Shown in pieces: positions 1-8,410 of a stretch of 64,000 bases of DNA. Origin of the DNA: Gloeobacter violaceus PCC 7421 (GTDB taxonomy: Bacteria > Cyanobacteriota > Cyanobacteriia > Gloeobacterales > Gloeobacteraceae); NCBI RefSeq assembly GCF_000011385.1, contig NC_005125.1:1178001-1242000 (forward strand), in the 5' to 3' direction. Under the pieces are notes generated by a model. It saw only the letters and a list, made by a program, of their open reading frames with translations. It was not told where the DNA came from and searched no databases. Positions within the stretch are counted from its first letter, which is position 1. Each line of letters begins with the position of its first letter. A program made the position numbers and the translations under genes.

Positions 1-153
1 GCGATCAAAAACGGCTACCGCGACGTGCATACATTGCAATTTGACCCAATCTTCGAGAACCTGCGCAGGGATAAGCGTTTCGAGCAACTTCTGACCGATC
101 TCAGGGCACAGATAGAGAAGATGCGTTTGCGGGCGCTCGCCCAAGAATTGTAA
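1..153 (+). CDS. C-terminal end of a TPR-type protein (partial)
   Basis: The first 50 codons run in frame 1 from the window edge to a TAA at 151-153. The visible peptide contains FDPIFENLRRDKRFEQLL followed by a basic helix. That pattern of a predicted helix, 'DP.F..LR.D.RF..LL', is the usual end of tetratricopeptide-repeat modules attached to serine/threonine kinases, adenylate cyclases or transcriptional activators. The catalytic or regulatory part lies outside the window, so only the TPR-like tail can be stated. Confidence 0.5.
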   Translation, partial: AIKNGYRDVHTLQFDPIFENLRRDKRFEQLLTDLRAQIEKMRLRALAQEL

Positions 154-588
154 CACCCAGTGCTAATTTATCTTGCAGCAGCGATCGTCTGGTTGAATTG
201 ATGACACACCTTTTCGAGGAGTTGCGCCAGGGCAAAACCTCTAAAAGTAAATTCATCGATAGGTCCATACATCATCTGCGAAGTTAGTGGGAAATATTTT
301 TTATATTTAAGCGGCACGCAAAGCGCATCCCCGAGCAAGAGTGCAAGCAGCGCCCCTCTACAGTCAGGGCAACTGATAACAAAGCGCTCAACCGCGCAAG
401 GCACGGTCTCTCCTCCCCCTGTGCCCGGTACTATTCGAACACTTATGATTCCTTCCGGCTCACATTTCGGGGGCTGGAGCCCAGTTCTGAAACTTCTTGA
501 TTCGTCCTTGCGGCCTCTAATCGACATAGGAATTTTTCTTCTGGTATAAGGCCAACGGGGCATGCCGCCGTATTCATTTGGTGCAACC
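154..588. other. Intergenic region, no assignable gene
   Basis: This 435-base stretch between the TPR-type tail and the first acyltransferase-like gene holds no recognisable family. An open frame on the minus strand (ending at 168 and running past 588) contains a CPDC motif, but it overlaps the 5' end of the well-supported plus-strand gene and resembles nothing I know. The stretch just before 589 presumably carries that gene's promoter. Confidence 0.3.
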
Positions 589-1764
589 ATGGTCGCCCAA
601 TACAAGTCGCTTTCGCATGTCAAAATTGCCTCTACCGATGAAGAACGCGAAGCCATCTTCCGTTTTCGTTACCGCGTCTACATAGAAGAGATGAACCAGC
701 GGCCTGCCCACGCCGATCACCGCCGTCAGCAGTTGTGTGATCCGCACGACCGGAGCGCCGTATTGTTCTACATCCGCGAGGGAGACGAAGTAGTGGCCTC
801 GGTGCGCCGCAACTTTATCGACCTCGCCGATTGCCCCCCCGGGTGGTGCGAGGCATTCGCCCTCGATCGCTTCGCCGGCTTCGCTGCAGGCGCGCTCACG
901 GTCAGCAGCCGTTTCGTGATCGCCCACCGCCTTCGCCACAGTACGATAGCGGCTCGACTGGTTGCCGGCGCCTATCGCCATTCTCGCGAAGCGGGTGTCC
1001 GCTTCGACTTTTTGCTCTGCCGCTGGTACCTCATTGATCTGTACGAACACCTGGGTTACCGACGCTACCTGCACAACTACCGCGATCCCAATGAGCCAGT
1101 CGGTTTAATGACACCGATGGTCTGCGTCCCCGAGGATGCGGAGTACCTACGATCAGTGGGGTCTCCCTTCGCCCGCGTGGCAGATGGTTTTCCCAACGAC
1201 ATCACAGGTGGGGTCTGGCTGTTCGAGCAATTCCCACAGCTTCCTGAATTCTCGTCTGTGCGGTCGACACCGCTTGAAGGGCGGTGGTCCAAACTTAGAC
1301 AAATCTTAGGCGGTCCGCCCGAACAAATCATCCGAATGCTGCGGGGTCTAAGCGAGGTGGACGCTAAAGCGCTCCTCAAACACGCTATCCTTCACCGAGT
1401 GCGTGTGGGTAGGGTGATTTTGCAGCCAGGGGATCAGCTCGGGGCACTGTTTATCGTCGTCTCCGGCACGGTCGCACTGGACTACCCTGGCAACTCCGAC
1501 CGGCCCCCGAATATTCTCTCGGTCGGCGAATGTTTCGCAGCCGAAGGGCTCCTGGCTTCCTGCGGCGCTACGGGACAGGCGGTCGCCCTCAGCGAGGTTC
1601 AATTACTGATCTTGCCCGAGCAGACCGTCGTCCAGACCGAACGCAAACACCCTCAGACCGTCTGCCGACTCCGCACAAACCTTTTGCAGGAGCCGTGCGG
1701 CAAATTTTTGTCCCCGGTTGTTCTTCACCCCGGCAAGCAGCAGACCAACGACAGACTGCACTAG
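589..1764 (+). CDS. GNAT/N-acyl amino acid synthase-like domain fused to cyclic-nucleotide-binding-like domain, copy 1
   Basis: The protein has 391 residues if it starts at ATG 589. That ATG lies in a CCATGG context shared with the paralog at 2867 and the remnant at 11333, so I prefer it to ATG 562. Residues about 10-200 look like the autoinducer-synthase/FeeM branch of the GNAT fold: EREAIFRFRYRVYIEEMN near the N-terminus, then the core SSRFVIAHRLRHST and the motif YEHLGYRRYLHNYRDP. Residues about 260-370 look like a cNMP-binding beta-roll (HRVRVGRVILQPGDQLGALF, then VGECFAAEGLLAS). The arginine of the canonical phosphate-binding cassette is absent (ATGQAVAL where PRAA-type sequence is expected), so cAMP binding is doubtful. 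Function is inferred: transfer of an acyl group to an amino acid or amine, possibly under allosteric control. It lies in a cluster with hydroxylase, methyltransferase and Cupin_8 genes. Confidence 0.7.
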   Translation: MVAQYKSLSHVKIASTDEEREAIFRFRYRVYIEEMNQRPAHADHRRQQLCDPHDRSAVLFYIREGDEVVASVRRNFIDLADCPPGWCEAFALDRFAGFAAGALTVSSRFVIAHRLRHSTIAARLVAGAYRHSREAGVRFDFLLCRWYLIDLYEHLGYRRYLHNYRDPNEPVGLMTPMVCVPEDAEYLRSVGSPFARVADGFPNDITGGVWLFEQFPQLPEFSSVRSTPLEGRWSKLRQILGGPPEQIIRMLRGLSEVDAKALLKHAILHRVRVGRVILQPGDQLGALFIVVSGTVALDYPGNSDRPPNILSVGECFAAEGLLASCGATGQAVALSEVQLLILPEQTVVQTERKHPQTVCRLRTNLLQEPCGKFLSPVVLHPGKQQTNDRLH

Positions 1765-1819
1765 CCGCCCTCAGCCGTTAAACCGCTCGGTATTCCGAGG
1801 TCCTTGAAAATCCCTGCGG

Positions 1820-1960
1820 CTCCCTGGCGCAAAGTGCGAGTCATAGTCAACATTGTCAACGGAAAACGACTTTCGCAACCGTACCCACGACGCGGCCCAA
1901 CTGCACGAAGCACAACCGACGAGCCTCCACGCTGCCTCCGAGGACGGGTTGCCATCAACA
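1820..1960 (+). pseudogene. Internally deleted copy of the HTH protein found at 5139-5453
   Basis: Bases 1826-1960 align with the gene at 5139-5453 in two blocks. The first block matches its start (GGCGCAAAGT-type sequence, peptide WRKVRVIV versus RRKVKVVL). The second matches the later stretch FRNRT.DAAQLHEAQ. The middle part, which encodes the HTH core (DLARKYKLPPSEIKAW), is missing, and the blocks are in different frames. I read this as a decayed paralog. It lies directly downstream of acyltransferase-like copy 1, while the intact version lies downstream of the first beta-hydroxylase-like gene. Confidence 0.6.
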
Positions 1961-2110
1961 TAACCTGCACACCCCCACCGACGTCCATGGTTGGTTTGCC
2001 CCCAAATGATCGGACCGGTTTTAAGGGGGCAGACCACCGTTTTTATGGCAATGGAACCCGATGGACTACCTTAGTAGCAGCCACGCACACTGCGCTTTTG
2101 GGGCTGAACG

Positions 2111-2677
2111 ATGCTCACCACTGCTGACAATCCTTTTTACTCTCCCGAGGAATATCTCCAGATCGAGGAGCACAGCCCCATCAAGCACAAGTATCTAGAC
2201 GGGAGACTCTATGCGATGGTTGGTTCCACCCAGGACCACAATCTGGTCGTGCTCAATCTCGCGTTTGCGTTGCGCAGGCATCTGCGCGGAACCGGCTGCC
2301 GGGTGTTGACATCGGATGTGAAAGTGCGAGTCGAACAGCGCAACCGCTTTTTCTATCCGGATATTGCCGTCTCCTGTGACGAGCGCGACTGGGCGACACC
2401 GCTGTATCTGCGCTTTCCCAGGCTCATCGTTGAGGTTCTGTCGGACTCTACAGAAGCTTTTGATCGAGGAGCGAGGTTTCAAGACTATCAAACGATCGAC
2501 ACGTTAAGTGAGTATGTTCTGGTCAGCTCGAAACAGCCGCAAGTCGAATGCTTTCGGCGCGACGCTGAAGCACTCTGGGTGCTACAGTCCTACGGACTAG
2601 AAGTGTACGAAATCGGCGCTCTCAATTTTTCTGGCACCTTCGAAGAACTCTACGAAGACGTGGCCTTCCTGCCCTGA
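2111..2677 (+). CDS. Uma2 family protein (DUF820, restriction-endonuclease-like fold)
   Basis: The 188-residue protein has the family layout: an N-terminal SPEEYLQIEE stretch, then HKYLDGRLYAMVGSTQDHN, the acidic core FYPDIAVSCDERD, and PRLIVEVLSDSTEAFDRGARFQDYQTIDTLSEYVLV. The conserved D, E and K/Q positions of a PD-(D/E)XK-like site are in place (PDIAV, VEVLS). Uma2 proteins are very abundant in cyanobacteria and their biological role is unknown. It sits alone between the two acyltransferase-like genes on the same strand. Start ATG 2111 gives a full-length family member. Two further full copies lie at 16684 and 29222, and a tail fragment lies at 63070. Confidence 0.85.
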   Translation: MLTTADNPFYSPEEYLQIEEHSPIKHKYLDGRLYAMVGSTQDHNLVVLNLAFALRRHLRGTGCRVLTSDVKVRVEQRNRFFYPDIAVSCDERDWATPLYLRFPRLIVEVLSDSTEAFDRGARFQDYQTIDTLSEYVLVSSKQPQVECFRRDAEALWVLQSYGLEVYEIGALNFSGTFEELYEDVAFLP

Positions 2678-2866
2678 CCCTCGGCGTTCCTCCGTCGCTT
2701 CGACCGTGGGTGACCGGTCAGAATCTCCAGGCCAACGGCGGCGGACAGCCCGTCGGCTCTCCACCCCCTGACACCTGAAACCCGCCCTGAAAAAAACTGT
2801 TCCGTCCCAGGCGATCAATTTACCGGCGATTGTCGCGTTGTTGGGCAAGTGGAGTTCTACACAGCC

Positions 2867-4033
2867 ATGGTTGCCCAAATACAACTGCCCTTAGAAGTCA
2901 AAATCGCCACCACCGCCGCAGAACGCGAAGCGATCTTCCGCTTCCGCTACCACGTCTACGTAGAGGAGATGAACAAGCGGCTTCCCCACGCCGACCACCG
3001 CCGCCAGTGGTTGCGTGATCAGCACGATGAGAGCGCCGTGTTGTTCTACATCGGCGAGCAAGGCGAAGTGGCCGCCACGCTGCGCCGCAACATCGTCGAT
3101 ACCGACAATTGCCCCCCCGCGTGGCGCGAGGCATTTGCCCTGGATCGTTTCGCAAAGATCGCCAGGGACTCGCTCTCGGTGAGCAGCCGTTTTGTGATCG
3201 CCCACCGCTTCCGCAACAGTTCGATGGCCGTACGGCTGGCCGTCGCCGCCTACCGCCACGGCCGCGAGGAGGGCCTGCGCTTCGACTTTTTACTGAGCCG
3301 CTTTCACCTGATTGAGATGTACGAGCACCTCGGTTACCGGCGCTATTTGAATAACTATCGCGACGTGAATGAGGCGGTCGGTCTGATGGCACCGATGGTC
3401 TGTGTGGGCGAGGATGTAGAGTACCTGCGCTCGGTGGGCTCTCCCTTTGCCCGCGAGGCAAACCGTTGGGTCACCAATGCCGCAGATGGGCTCTGGTTTT
3501 CTGAGCAATTCCTACCGCCGGCGGAATTTGCCCCCGTGCGGTCGTTACCACCCGAACGGCGGTCGTTACCACCCGAACGGCGGTGGTCCAATCTTTGCCA
3601 GACCCTCGGTGGTCCGCCCGAACGAACCATCCGGATGCTGCAGGGACTGACCGAAGCGGACGCCAGAGCGCTCCTCAAGCACGCCATCCTCCACCGGGTG
3701 CGGGCAGGCAAAATTATCGTGCAGCAAGGAGATTTGCTCGGGGCACTGTTTATCGTCCTCTCCGGCGCAGTCGCCCTGTATTATCCGGGCAGCTCAGACC
3801 GGCCACCGAACATTCTTTCAAGCGGCGAATGCTTTGGCGCTGAGGGATTTCTGGCGTCCTGCTGTGCTGTGGGACAAGCGGTCGCCCTCAGCGAAGTGCA
3901 ACTGCTTGTCTTACCGGAGCAGGTCGTTGCCCAGTGCCAGACCAGGCACTCCCAGACTCTCTGCCAGCTGCGCGCGAACCTGTTGCAGGAGCCGTGCAGT
4001 CGATTCCTGCCCACAGCCACCCTCCACTGTTGA
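2867..4033 (+). CDS. GNAT/N-acyl amino acid synthase-like domain fused to cyclic-nucleotide-binding-like domain, copy 2
   Basis: This 388-residue paralog of the gene at 589 is highly similar over its whole length. ATG 2867 is chosen because the CCATGGTTGCCC context recurs in all three copies; GTG 2849 would add six residues. The acyltransferase-like part covers about residues 10-200 (EREAIFRFRYHVYVEEMNKR, SSRFVIAHRFRNSS, YEHLGYRRYLNNYRD). The cNMP-like beta-roll covers about 260-365 and has the same arginine-less cassette (SSGECFGAEGFLAS, then AVGQAVAL). The linker carries an exact tandem duplication of 21 bp (3538-3579), giving RSLPPER twice. Expression with the hydroxylase starting at 4158 is plausible, since the genes are 124 bases apart on the same strand. 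Acyl donor and acceptor are unknown. Confidence 0.7.
   Translation: MVAQIQLPLEVKIATTAAEREAIFRFRYHVYVEEMNKRLPHADHRRQWLRDQHDESAVLFYIGEQGEVAATLRRNIVDTDNCPPAWREAFALDRFAKIARDSLSVSSRFVIAHRFRNSSMAVRLAVAAYRHGREEGLRFDFLLSRFHLIEMYEHLGYRRYLNNYRDVNEAVGLMAPMVCVGEDVEYLRSVGSPFAREANRWVTNAADGLWFSEQFLPPAEFAPVRSLPPERRSLPPERRWSNLCQTLGGPPERTIRMLQGLTEADARALLKHAILHRVRAGKIIVQQGDLLGALFIVLSGAVALYYPGSSDRPPNILSSGECFGAEGFLASCCAVGQAVALSEVQLLVLPEQVVAQCQTRHSQTLCQLRANLLQEPCSRFLPTATLHC
3538..3579 (+). repeat. Exact 21-bp tandem duplication inside the coding sequence
   Basis: The unit at 3538-3558 is repeated without change at 3559-3579. The unit length is a multiple of three, so the reading frame is kept and the linker gains a second RSLPPER heptapeptide. 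Copy 1 of the gene has a single equivalent, which points to a recent slippage event in copy 2. Confidence 0.9.
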
Positions 4034-4157
4034 ATTTCTTCGGGCAGATCCACAGCAAAGCTCGGCAGGGAGCACAACAGCCTCCGAGATCGATCCGCCG
4101 CACCTTGAGGCGCCAATGGCACCTCACAACCATAACCAGAAAAGTCGAGTGTGACCT

Positions 4158-4871
4158 ATGGACAAACGCGCTTTGCGACTTGATAAATCACTGGGTCGGC
4201 TTCAAGGCAACTTGATCAATCGCTTCAGTTGCGATGCAGATACCCGTTTTTTTGAACCGAACCAGTTTCCTTGGGTAGCAGATCTCGAATCGAATTGGAA
4301 AATAATTCGGCGCGACCTGGACGAAGCGCTCCTGGAGCAGGAGCAAATACCATATTTTTCAGATTTATCACAGCGGCAGTCCCGGTTTTCCGGCACAGCA
4401 TGGAAATCTGTAATGTTCTACGTTTACGGTCGCAGGGTTGACGAAAACTGCAGACGCTTTGTGCAGACAGCGGCTCTGCTGCAACGGGTTCCGGGCCTGA
4501 ACCTTGCAATGTTCTCTATCCTGGGCGGACACGCACACATTCCTCCTCACCTCGGGCCATGCAAGGGTGTGCTGCGCTATCACCTGGGTCTCATCATTCC
4601 GGTAGAAGATGAGCGGTGCGCCATTCGCGTCGACAACGAAGTCCGTTCGTGGAAAGAGGGCAAAAGCCTGCTCTTTGACGACACGTTTGAGCACGAAGTC
4701 TGGAACCGTGACCCGCGCTGCCGTGCGGTACTGATGCTCGACTTTCTCAGGCCGCTTCCTCCATGGCTTTCGGCAATCAACCGCGGCATTATCGCTGCTG
4801 CTGGGCAATTTAAAGCAGTCAAAGACTTCCAGGGCAATGCCAATCGCTACGCGCGGGGTAAAGTACAATGA
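4158..4871 (+). CDS. Aspartyl/asparaginyl beta-hydroxylase-like protein (Asp_Arg_Hydrox family)
   Basis: The 237-residue protein has the iron(II)/2-oxoglutarate hydroxylase core of the AspH/LpxO/OlsC family. The segment HIPPHLGPCKGVLRYHLGL contains the first iron-ligand histidine, and LLFDDTFEHEVWNRD contains the second, followed by the 2-oxoglutarate-binding R of RAVLMLDFLRP. As in AspH there is no carboxylate ligand. Members hydroxylate Asp/Asn residues, or the acyl chains of lipid A and ornithine lipids. Start ATG 4158 is the only reasonable one. A second copy at 6912, now split by an insertion element, is closely related. Its place beside acyltransferase-like genes suggests modification of an acylated small molecule; that is inference. 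Confidence 0.8.
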   Translation: MDKRALRLDKSLGRLQGNLINRFSCDADTRFFEPNQFPWVADLESNWKIIRRDLDEALLEQEQIPYFSDLSQRQSRFSGTAWKSVMFYVYGRRVDENCRRFVQTAALLQRVPGLNLAMFSILGGHAHIPPHLGPCKGVLRYHLGLIIPVEDERCAIRVDNEVRSWKEGKSLLFDDTFEHEVWNRDPRCRAVLMLDFLRPLPPWLSAINRGIIAAAGQFKAVKDFQGNANRYARGKVQ

Positions 4872-5138
4872 AAAGCTTAATGAGAGTCTGCTCCAGCTTG
4901 CGCAAACAAGCGCTCTGGTTTTGGATCCCGTGTTTTTTTGCCACGGGCTGCTTGATCGATTCCCTCGGCGATGACAACGTCTCTATCTGCTTTGTCCTGG
5001 CTGTTTCGATGGTCAAACATTTGCAACAACTCCCACAGTTCGGGTGCCATCTGCCTACCTTGCTGTGGCAACTGTTCAAGCTCCGCTGGGCCGAGCGCGA
5101 CTTGACGTGCCAACCTATCAGTTTGTGAGTGACAGACG

Positions 5139-5453
5139 ATGTTCACCCCATTAAACAACACTGGACCCAATGAGCGCGCTTTCGATTACTGGACACCCCG
5201 GCGCAAAGTCAAGGTTGTCCTCGATCTATTGAAAGGGAATGCGACGGTCTTCGACCTTGCCCGCAAGTACAAATTACCCCCCTCCGAGATCAAAGCCTGG
5301 CTTTTCCAGGCCGAAATGCATATGGAAAGCGGTTTTCGAAACCGCACCCGCGACGCAGCCCAACTGCACGAGGCGCAACTGACCGAAGCCCACGCCGCCC
5401 TAGGTAAAGCCCTGCTTCGCGCCAGATTTCAGCGCACGCCCACTCGCCGCTAG
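5139..5453 (+). CDS. Transposase-orfA-like helix-turn-helix protein
   Basis: The 104-residue protein begins its conserved part with FDYWTPRRKVKVVLDLLKGNATVFDLARKYKLPPSEIKAW, a homeodomain-like HTH of the kind seen in the first ORF of IS3- and IS66-type elements and in DUF1153-like proteins. A predicted helix (AAQLHEAQLTEAHAALGKALLRA) follows. No orfB or inverted repeats are visible nearby, so it may be a solitary remnant or a domesticated regulator. The 267 bases between it and the upstream hydroxylase hold no gene I can assign. A degenerate copy is present at 1820-1960. Confidence 0.5.
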   Translation: MFTPLNNTGPNERAFDYWTPRRKVKVVLDLLKGNATVFDLARKYKLPPSEIKAWLFQAEMHMESGFRNRTRDAAQLHEAQLTEAHAALGKALLRARFQRTPTRR

Positions 5454-5663
5454 GACCACCTGGAGCAGAGATTCATGCATTCAGCCGCCCTTTCTGACTG
5501 CACCGCTCACTTGGCGCTATGCCGCAGTCGACACGCATCGTGCACGCACTGGAAGAATAAGCCCATCCCACCCGCCAAGCCTCGTTCCCAACCGTGCCGA
5601 CGCTGCCGGTAAATGCATCCGCCTCAAGCATTATCGAGCACCGCCAGCTACAAGGACACAGCC

Positions 5664-6599
5664 GTGAACGATGAAGTAAATTGCACCCAGAGCAAAGCCG
5701 GTACCCAAGCCCTTCGCGAATTCGTCGATCGCCAGAGTCGTTCGACGACCATCCTTGCTGCCCTCGCTGCAGTGCTCGATGCGCAGGTGACGGGCAATTC
5801 CCTTGATCCCGTACTCCAGGCCCGGATCGACGAAGTTCTAAGCGCACTCGGGGTGTACGACCTGATAGAGAAGTACAATCCGGCTCAACTCAAGCACCTG
5901 CTGGCAGAAATTCGCTTCAATATGCTCCTGGAAACAAAGCTTCTGTTCGACACAAAACGGACAACAATGTGGGCACATACCGAGACCGAGATCCTGAAGG
6001 AGGCGGGAGAGGTCTCCGATGGCTTTGCCGATACGTTGACGCGCACGATCGTACCGCGCCTCGAAGGGCTTGCGCAGCGCCTGGACTTCCCCGACGGCTC
6101 GTTTCTCGATGTCGGTGTGGGCGTCGCCGGCCTGGCGATCGCGATGGCACGCCTGTGGCCGTCGCTGAGCGTGGTCGGCATCGATCCCTGGGCGCCGTCT
6201 TTGGCCCTCGCGCGCGCGAATGTGCACAGCGCCGGACTCACAGGCCGCATCCAGTTACGGCAGCAGGCAGCAGAGGACCTCTGTGACACCAGCACCTTTG
6301 ATCTCGCCTGGCTTCCCAGCGCCTTCATGCCTGAGAAGGTGATGCCAACAGCCTGCGAACACGTACACCGCGCCTTACGTCCTGGTGGATGGCTACTGTT
6401 TGCGATGGCCAATCCCGGCAGCGATCCGCTGAGCGCCTCCCTTGTTCGACTACGGACAGTGATTCGGGGCGGTTGTGTGATCGTTCCTGGCCAGGCTGAG
6501 ACACTCTTGAACCAGATAGGGTTCGTCGATATGCAGACGCTGCCAAGCCCACCCGGTGCCGTCGTAGCGCTGATCGCTGCCCGTCGAATGCCGGACTGA
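5664..6599 (+). CDS. Class I SAM-dependent methyltransferase
   Basis: The 311-residue protein has a Rossmann-type SAM site: FLDVGVGVAGLAIAMARLWP (motif I), then VVGIDPWAPSLALARAN with the acidic motif-II residue, then DLAWLPSAFMPEKV and ALRPGGWLLFAMANPG. The N-terminal 130 residues are helical, as in small-molecule O- or C-methyltransferases that carry a dimerisation domain. I chose GTG 5664 because AAGGAC sits 7 bases upstream; ATG 5613 is in frame but has no ribosome-binding site. It lies between the two hydroxylase-like genes, which suggests that it tailors the same product. Confidence 0.75.
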   Translation: MNDEVNCTQSKAGTQALREFVDRQSRSTTILAALAAVLDAQVTGNSLDPVLQARIDEVLSALGVYDLIEKYNPAQLKHLLAEIRFNMLLETKLLFDTKRTTMWAHTETEILKEAGEVSDGFADTLTRTIVPRLEGLAQRLDFPDGSFLDVGVGVAGLAIAMARLWPSLSVVGIDPWAPSLALARANVHSAGLTGRIQLRQQAAEDLCDTSTFDLAWLPSAFMPEKVMPTACEHVHRALRPGGWLLFAMANPGSDPLSASLVRLRTVIRGGCVIVPGQAETLLNQIGFVDMQTLPSPPGAVVALIAARRMPD

Positions 6600-6911
6600 T
6601 GAGCACTCTCGCATAGCGGTCCCAGAGAAAGCGCTTATCTGCTGCCAATGGAATTATCAACTGAGCTTCCCCGGCTTTACTGAACAGTTAGTCAAGTTCA
6701 TTTGCGGGTTTTATAAGCATTTCTTTGAGCAGAAGCACAAGCGAGGGCTCTATAAAATGTGATTGCCTGCAACGGTAGAAGAGTTTATTACCAATGCTCA
6801 ACCTGCTGAAGGCAAATTCATTTGCCGCCCCCGGCTCCTTTTACCGTTTGATCTTAAGAGGTTGGATCATTTTGCTGAAGCAATTCATCGATTTATACGG
6901 ATAAAAACACC
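6600..6911. other. AT-richer leader region before the second hydroxylase gene
   Basis: This 312-base stretch is distinctly AT-richer than the coding sequences around it. It has no open frame that I recognise. It probably contains the promoter for the gene starting at 6912. Confidence 0.3.
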
Positions 6912-7250
6912 ATGAACAAACAAGTCCTGCGGCATGGCAACCCTCTACTTGAGTTGCAAAACAATTTGATTCAGCGCTATAGCCCCGATGCAGATGCCCG
7001 TTTTTTTGATCCGGAGCAATTTCCGTGGGTCGCTGAACTAGAGGCCCATTGGAAAGTGATGCGTCGCGATCTCGACGAAGCCCTCATGGTGCAGGAAAAA
7101 ATACCGCACTTTGCAGACTTGTCACCGCGATTTAGCGGTATGGCCGAGTCGAGGTGGAAATCCCTGGTGTTCTACTTCTACGGCCGCCGGGTCGCCGCCA
7201 ACTGCGATCGTTTTCCGGCAACTGACGCCTTGCTGCAGCGCATTCCGGAT

Positions 7251-8410
7251 CAGAAATGTTGAATCAATGGACATATGTACACGCTCTGGGCAGCCGCGCT
7301 CTACGCCTCTGGCTACCGAGTAATTTTCCTAGCCAATGCACATAACTGATTTCTTGGCACATACAACATTGCAAGTAGCGCAACTTATCCAACCGTTGGC
7401 TCCCCCAAATCTTCGGCACGCTCACCAGTTCCAGCAACAGGTGGGCAATCAGGGTGATGTAGAGCTGCATCCGGATGCCATTCTCACTTTTTGTCATCAG
7501 CCGCTTCAGCTTCAAATGCATTTTCAGAAACTTCCATAACAGCTCTATTTGCCAGCGTTGACGGTACAGTTCCATCACCTCCTCGTCCCTGACTAACCAT
7601 TCGCCCTCGCCAGGCAAATTGGTGACCAATCGATACTCAGCCCGGTTCTCGATATCGCAGAAGTTGACCACTCGATACATCCCGGACTCTTTGCCCGTTC
7701 CCACCCGCATCCGTCCAGCATTGCCCTCGAAGGCGAGCTTGTAGTTGCTCGGGATGCGCATTAAAAAATATTTGCTTGATGCCTGGGCATTTTTTAGATA
7801 TTCCAGTCCTGCAAAGCCCCGGTCGAATATACCTACGCCATTTTCAGGAATCGCTTGAAGCATTTCATTAACAAAATTAGAATCGTGGTCGTAGCCAAAG
7901 TTGATCAGGCTACCCTCGGTGGTGCCGCTGCCGTGTTCAAGGCAGGTGAGCAGTTTGACCTGGTGATAGTCTTGTGCCCATAGCAATTTGCTTGTCAAGC
8001 CGACTACCGTTGAGTCAATTGGGCAAGGATGTAGTTTTTTAGCGGGCAGTTCTCGCCTGACCCGGACCAGCAAGGCCTGATACAACTGCTCGAAGATTTG
8101 GAGAGAGCGGGACTTGCAGGCTTTGGAAAAAGTGGAGATATCGACGGGGATGCCAGTGTGGTTGACGCGTTTGAAGAGGTCCCGCATGCTGACGGTACTT
8201 TTGTCCATCACCAGGGCAAGCCAGCAACTGAAAAAGAGCCTGGAATCGAGAACAGGAAAATCATCATTGGGCAAGGAAGACAGAGCGGTTTTGACAAGTT
8301 GCGGAAAATCGAGTAGCATTGTCTCAACATAATGAAATTGAACACAGCTCGAAGTTTACACGACTTCGAGCTGTTTTTGTAGGATCAATTCCTGACATTC
8401 AACACTTCTG
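7251..8410 (-). mobile_element. IS4-family insertion sequence (1160 bp) with 9-bp target duplications
   Basis: The left end is CAGAAATGTTGAAT (7251-7264). The reverse complement of the right end is CAGAAGTGTTGAAT (8397-8410), so the terminal inverted repeats match at 13 of 14 positions. The 9-bp sequence ATTCCGGAT flanks the element directly on both sides (7242-7250 and 8411-8419). One transposase gene fills nearly all of the element on the minus strand. An intact transposase, near-perfect ends and an exact target duplication all suggest that the copy is recent and potentially active. Confidence 0.93.
7264..8319 (-). CDS. IS4-family DDE transposase
   Basis: The 351-residue transposase has the DDE triad at about D102 (PIDSTVVGL), D166 (GIFDRGFAGLEYL) and E259. 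The last lies in the IS4 signature Y-(2)-R-(3)-E-(6)-K (Y252, R255, E259, K266, in YRQRWQIELLWKFLK). Length and motif spacing are normal for the family. There is no frameshift or stop. The gene runs opposite to the host hydroxylase gene and ends close to the left inverted repeat. Confidence 0.92.
   Translation of the reverse strand: MLLDFPQLVKTALSSLPNDDFPVLDSRLFFSCWLALVMDKSTVSMRDLFKRVNHTGIPVDISTFSKACKSRSLQIFEQLYQALLVRVRRELPAKKLHPCPIDSTVVGLTSKLLWAQDYHQVKLLTCLEHGSGTTEGSLINFGYDHDSNFVNEMLQAIPENGVGIFDRGFAGLEYLKNAQASSKYFLMRIPSNYKLAFEGNAGRMRVGTGKESGMYRVVNFCDIENRAEYRLVTNLPGEGEWLVRDEEVMELYRQRWQIELLWKFLKMHLKLKRLMTKSENGIRMQLYITLIAHLLLELVSVPKIWGSQRLDKLRYLQCCMCQEISYVHWLGKLLGSQRRRARLPRACTYVH

Noticed and set aside
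168-656. Minus-strand open frame of 162 codons before the first acyltransferase-like gene
   Set aside because: It overlaps the start of a well-supported plus-strand gene, shows no family resemblance, and no ribosome-binding site decides a start. A shorter gene ending at 168 cannot be excluded.
4868-5170. Open frames on both strands between the hydroxylase and the HTH gene
   Set aside because: They overlap each other almost entirely, have no recognisable domains, and the plus-strand one starts inside the hydroxylase's end. I could not decide on either, so neither is called.
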